This document shows positions 62,769 through 64,000 of a DNA stretch of 64,000 bases, one piece after another. The translations under genes were made by a program, and so were the position numbers. The notes below the pieces were generated by a model. That model was not told the origin of the DNA and made no database searches. It saw only the letters and a program-made list of their open reading frames with translations. The DNA is from Comamonadaceae bacterium (GTDB lineage Bacteria; Pseudomonadota; Gammaproteobacteria; Burkholderiales; Burkholderiaceae_C): the NCBI GenBank assembly GCA_947450895.1, contig CANFWT010000004.1, positions 1-64,000 of the forward strand, in the 5' to 3' direction. Position 1 is the first letter of the stretch. Each line of letters opens with the position of its first letter.

Positions 62769-63634
62769 GCTGCGGATGCGTTCGTGGTGGGCAACAAGCT
62801 GGCGGCGAGATCGCGCGCGATTTCCTTGCGGTATTTGTTGAGCTCTTGCACCGTGCCAAAACTGCGCTCAAGCAGCAGACCCATGTTGTGCAGGATGCGC
62901 TCGACCACCTTGGTCTCCCAAACGTCGTCAAACTTGATCTGCTGGTCCAGCCAGTGCTCCAGCCACTGTGGGTTGGGCAGGCGGCTTTGGATGGTGTCGA
63001 GAGGGTACAAGGTCTTGTTGACGTGCAGATTGGTCGGGTGCAGGGCCTGCGCGGTGCGCCGGGCACTGGCCATGAGCACGCCGACCTTGGCGAACGCGCC
63101 TTTGGCCTCTAGCCCGACGTTTTGGATCGCACGCTTCATGTACTTCAGATAGGCACCCCCGTGGCGCGCCTCGTCCTGGCTGAGCTTGGTGTAGATCGTC
63201 TTGATCACCGGTTCAGTGTGCCATTCGCTGGCGCGGCGGTACCAGTGGTTGAGGCGGATCTCGCCGCAAAAGTGCAACATCAGCGTCTCCAGCGGTGGCG
63301 CCGGATCGAACTCAAAGCGCACCTTGTGCAGCTCATCCTCGGTGGGAACCAGTTCGGGCCGGAAGCGTCGCAGGTATTCCATCAGCACCAGCGAGTGCTT
63401 TTGCTCCTCAAAAAACCAAATCGACATGAATGCGGAAAAGTCGCTGTCGCCCCGGTTATCGCGCAAAAACATTTCGGTAGCGGGCAGCGCCGACCATTCG
63501 GTAATCGCGTTCATCTTGATGGTGGTGGCCTGCTCGTCGGTCAGCGCAGCGGCGTCAAAACTATCCCAGGGGATATCGCGCTCCATATCCCAGCGCACGG
63601 CCTCGAGTTGTCGGAAGAGTTCTGGGTAAAGCAT
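62765..63634 (-). CDS. Ferritin-like diiron protein (acyl-ACP desaturase-like fold)
   Basis: A 289-residue helical protein with carboxylate-bridged diiron motifs. EMFLRDNRGDSDF... and FFEEQKHSLVL (EExxH) come first, then CGEIRLNHWY and LSQDEARHGGAYL (DExxH), the second pair. It belongs to the ferritin-like group that includes acyl-ACP desaturases and related oxidases; the length is similar. Whether it desaturates lipid-linked substrates or hydroxylates something else is unknown. It is coupled with the heptose adenylyltransferase gene by a 4-base overlap and starts at 63634, divergent from the next gene. Confidence 0.8.
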   Translation of the reverse strand: MLYPELFRQLEAVRWDMERDIPWDSFDAAALTDEQATTIKMNAITEWSALPATEMFLRDNRGDSDFSAFMSIWFFEEQKHSLVLMEYLRRFRPELVPTEDELHKVRFEFDPAPPLETLMLHFCGEIRLNHWYRRASEWHTEPVIKTIYTKLSQDEARHGGAYLKYMKRAIQNVGLEAKGAFAKVGVLMASARRTAQALHPTNLHVNKTLYPLDTIQSRLPNPQWLEHWLDQQIKFDDVWETKVVERILHNMGLLLERSFGTVQELNKYRKEIARDLAASLLPTTNASAA

Positions 63635-63800
63635 GTCAAGTCTTTCAATTTTTCACAATTCTAGGCCGTCTGCATGTATGCGCGACGGTAGCGCCCAGCG
63701 CAATGTGCGGGATTTGCGAAACTACAAAACCGCCAAAGCCACAAAAAGACTGCGCAGTCGCAGTATTACCGTATAGTGCATCAACTATGCTCATTTTTCT

Positions 63801-64000
63801 ATGAAAGTCGCAATCATTGGCTCCGGAATCGCTGGTCTGGCTGCGGCACACCGCCTTGCCGCGCATGCGCAGGTGAGTTTGCTCGAGGCCGGCAGCTATT
63901 TTGGCGGCCATACCCATACGGTGGACGTGACGCTGGACACACCCAAAGGCCCCGTCACCCACGGTGTAGACACCGGTTTTCTGGTGTTCAACGAGCGCAC
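63801..64000 (+). CDS. FAD-dependent oxidoreductase (partial, amine-oxidase-like)
   Basis: The first 66 codons of a flavoprotein. It begins MKVAIIGSGIAGLAAAHRL, the dinucleotide-binding start, and shows SLLEAGSYFGGHTHTVDV, followed by HGVDTGFLVFNERT, a pattern of the amine oxidase-like proteins often encoded with DUF1365 and cyclopropane fatty acid synthase genes. The rest is outside the window. The divergent 63635-63800 gap to the ferritin-like gene contains its promoter. Confidence 0.85.
   Translation, partial: MKVAIIGSGIAGLAAAHRLAAHAQVSLLEAGSYFGGHTHTVDVTLDTPKGPVTHGVDTGFLVFNER

Noticed and set aside
63635-63800. An ECF sigma (ChrR-type) promoter before the FAD oxidoreductase because such genes are often in that regulon
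   Set aside because: A CGTATAG-like box is present but the expected -35 TGATCC is not seen at the proper distance.

Overview
The window is GC-rich and densely coded. Its gene content points to a betaproteobacterium of the Burkholderiales, most likely family Comamonadaceae (Rhodoferax/Polaromonas-like). The indicators are the complete aa3-type cytochrome oxidase locus with its small assembly proteins, a CIRCE element in front of rpoH, LexA-controlled imuAB, and the small DUF families DUF1841, DUF2244, DUF2909 and DUF2970. The genus cannot be fixed from sequence reading alone. No phage, insertion sequence, CRISPR array or rRNA was seen.

Layout. (1) 1-5784: catabolism of trimethylammonium compounds. 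L-carnitine dehydrogenase (cut by the window edge), a beta-keto-acid cleavage enzyme and a class II aldolase-like protein lie on the minus strand. Divergent to them are an MFS transporter, a 2-oxoglutarate dioxygenase of the gamma-butyrobetaine hydroxylase/TmpA type and a PhnZ/TmpB-type HD oxygenase. Both the carnitine route and the TmpAB phosphonate route end in glycine betaine. (2) 5934-15004: a tightly overlapping minus-strand operon of glycosyltransferases with an ABC exporter, AT-richer than its surroundings. The last gene is a decayed glycosyltransferase. (3) 15562-21428: a YnjBCD-type ABC importer, a DUF547 remnant and a TMEM64-flavoprotein disulfide reductase fusion. The set resembles the E. 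coli ydjXYZ-ynjABCD gene group. (4) 21777-24898: a small membrane protein and the SOS-regulated imuA-imuB mutagenesis genes. (5) 24946-29342: Bcr/CflA and EamA exporters, a small Cys-rich protein, an RcnA-like Ni/Co exporter with a His-Asp repeat, and rpoH under CIRCE.

(6) 29352-39107: cytochrome c oxidase biogenesis and structural genes (sco, ctaB, ctaA, a second Sco-like protein, SURF1, ctaE, ctaG, a 36-residue assembly protein, ctaD, ctaC). (7) 39256-49624: housekeeping and conserved genes (BioC-like methyltransferase, ComF, TrmL, MaoC, orphan ParA, DUF1841, cytochrome c4, a MoxR/VWA pair, tRNA-Arg(CCU), tRNA-Phe(GAA), an MFS transporter). (8) 49758-54641: hyuA-hyuB-quinone oxidoreductase operon. 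(9) 54830-64000: a CPA2 antiporter, rpe, apaG, the coupled thiL-pgpA-pncC group, a LysE/ArgO exporter, a glutamate-synthase-like flavoprotein, the HldE cytidylyltransferase half, a ferritin-like diiron protein, and the start of an FAD oxidoreductase cut by the window edge.

The points most worth following up are the TmpAB-like pair beside carnitine genes, the TMEM64-reductase plus YnjBCD module, the CIRCE and LexA operators (both clear matches to their consensus), and the glycosyltransferase island with its multiply broken distal gene. All functions are family assignments made by reading the sequence; no database search was run.
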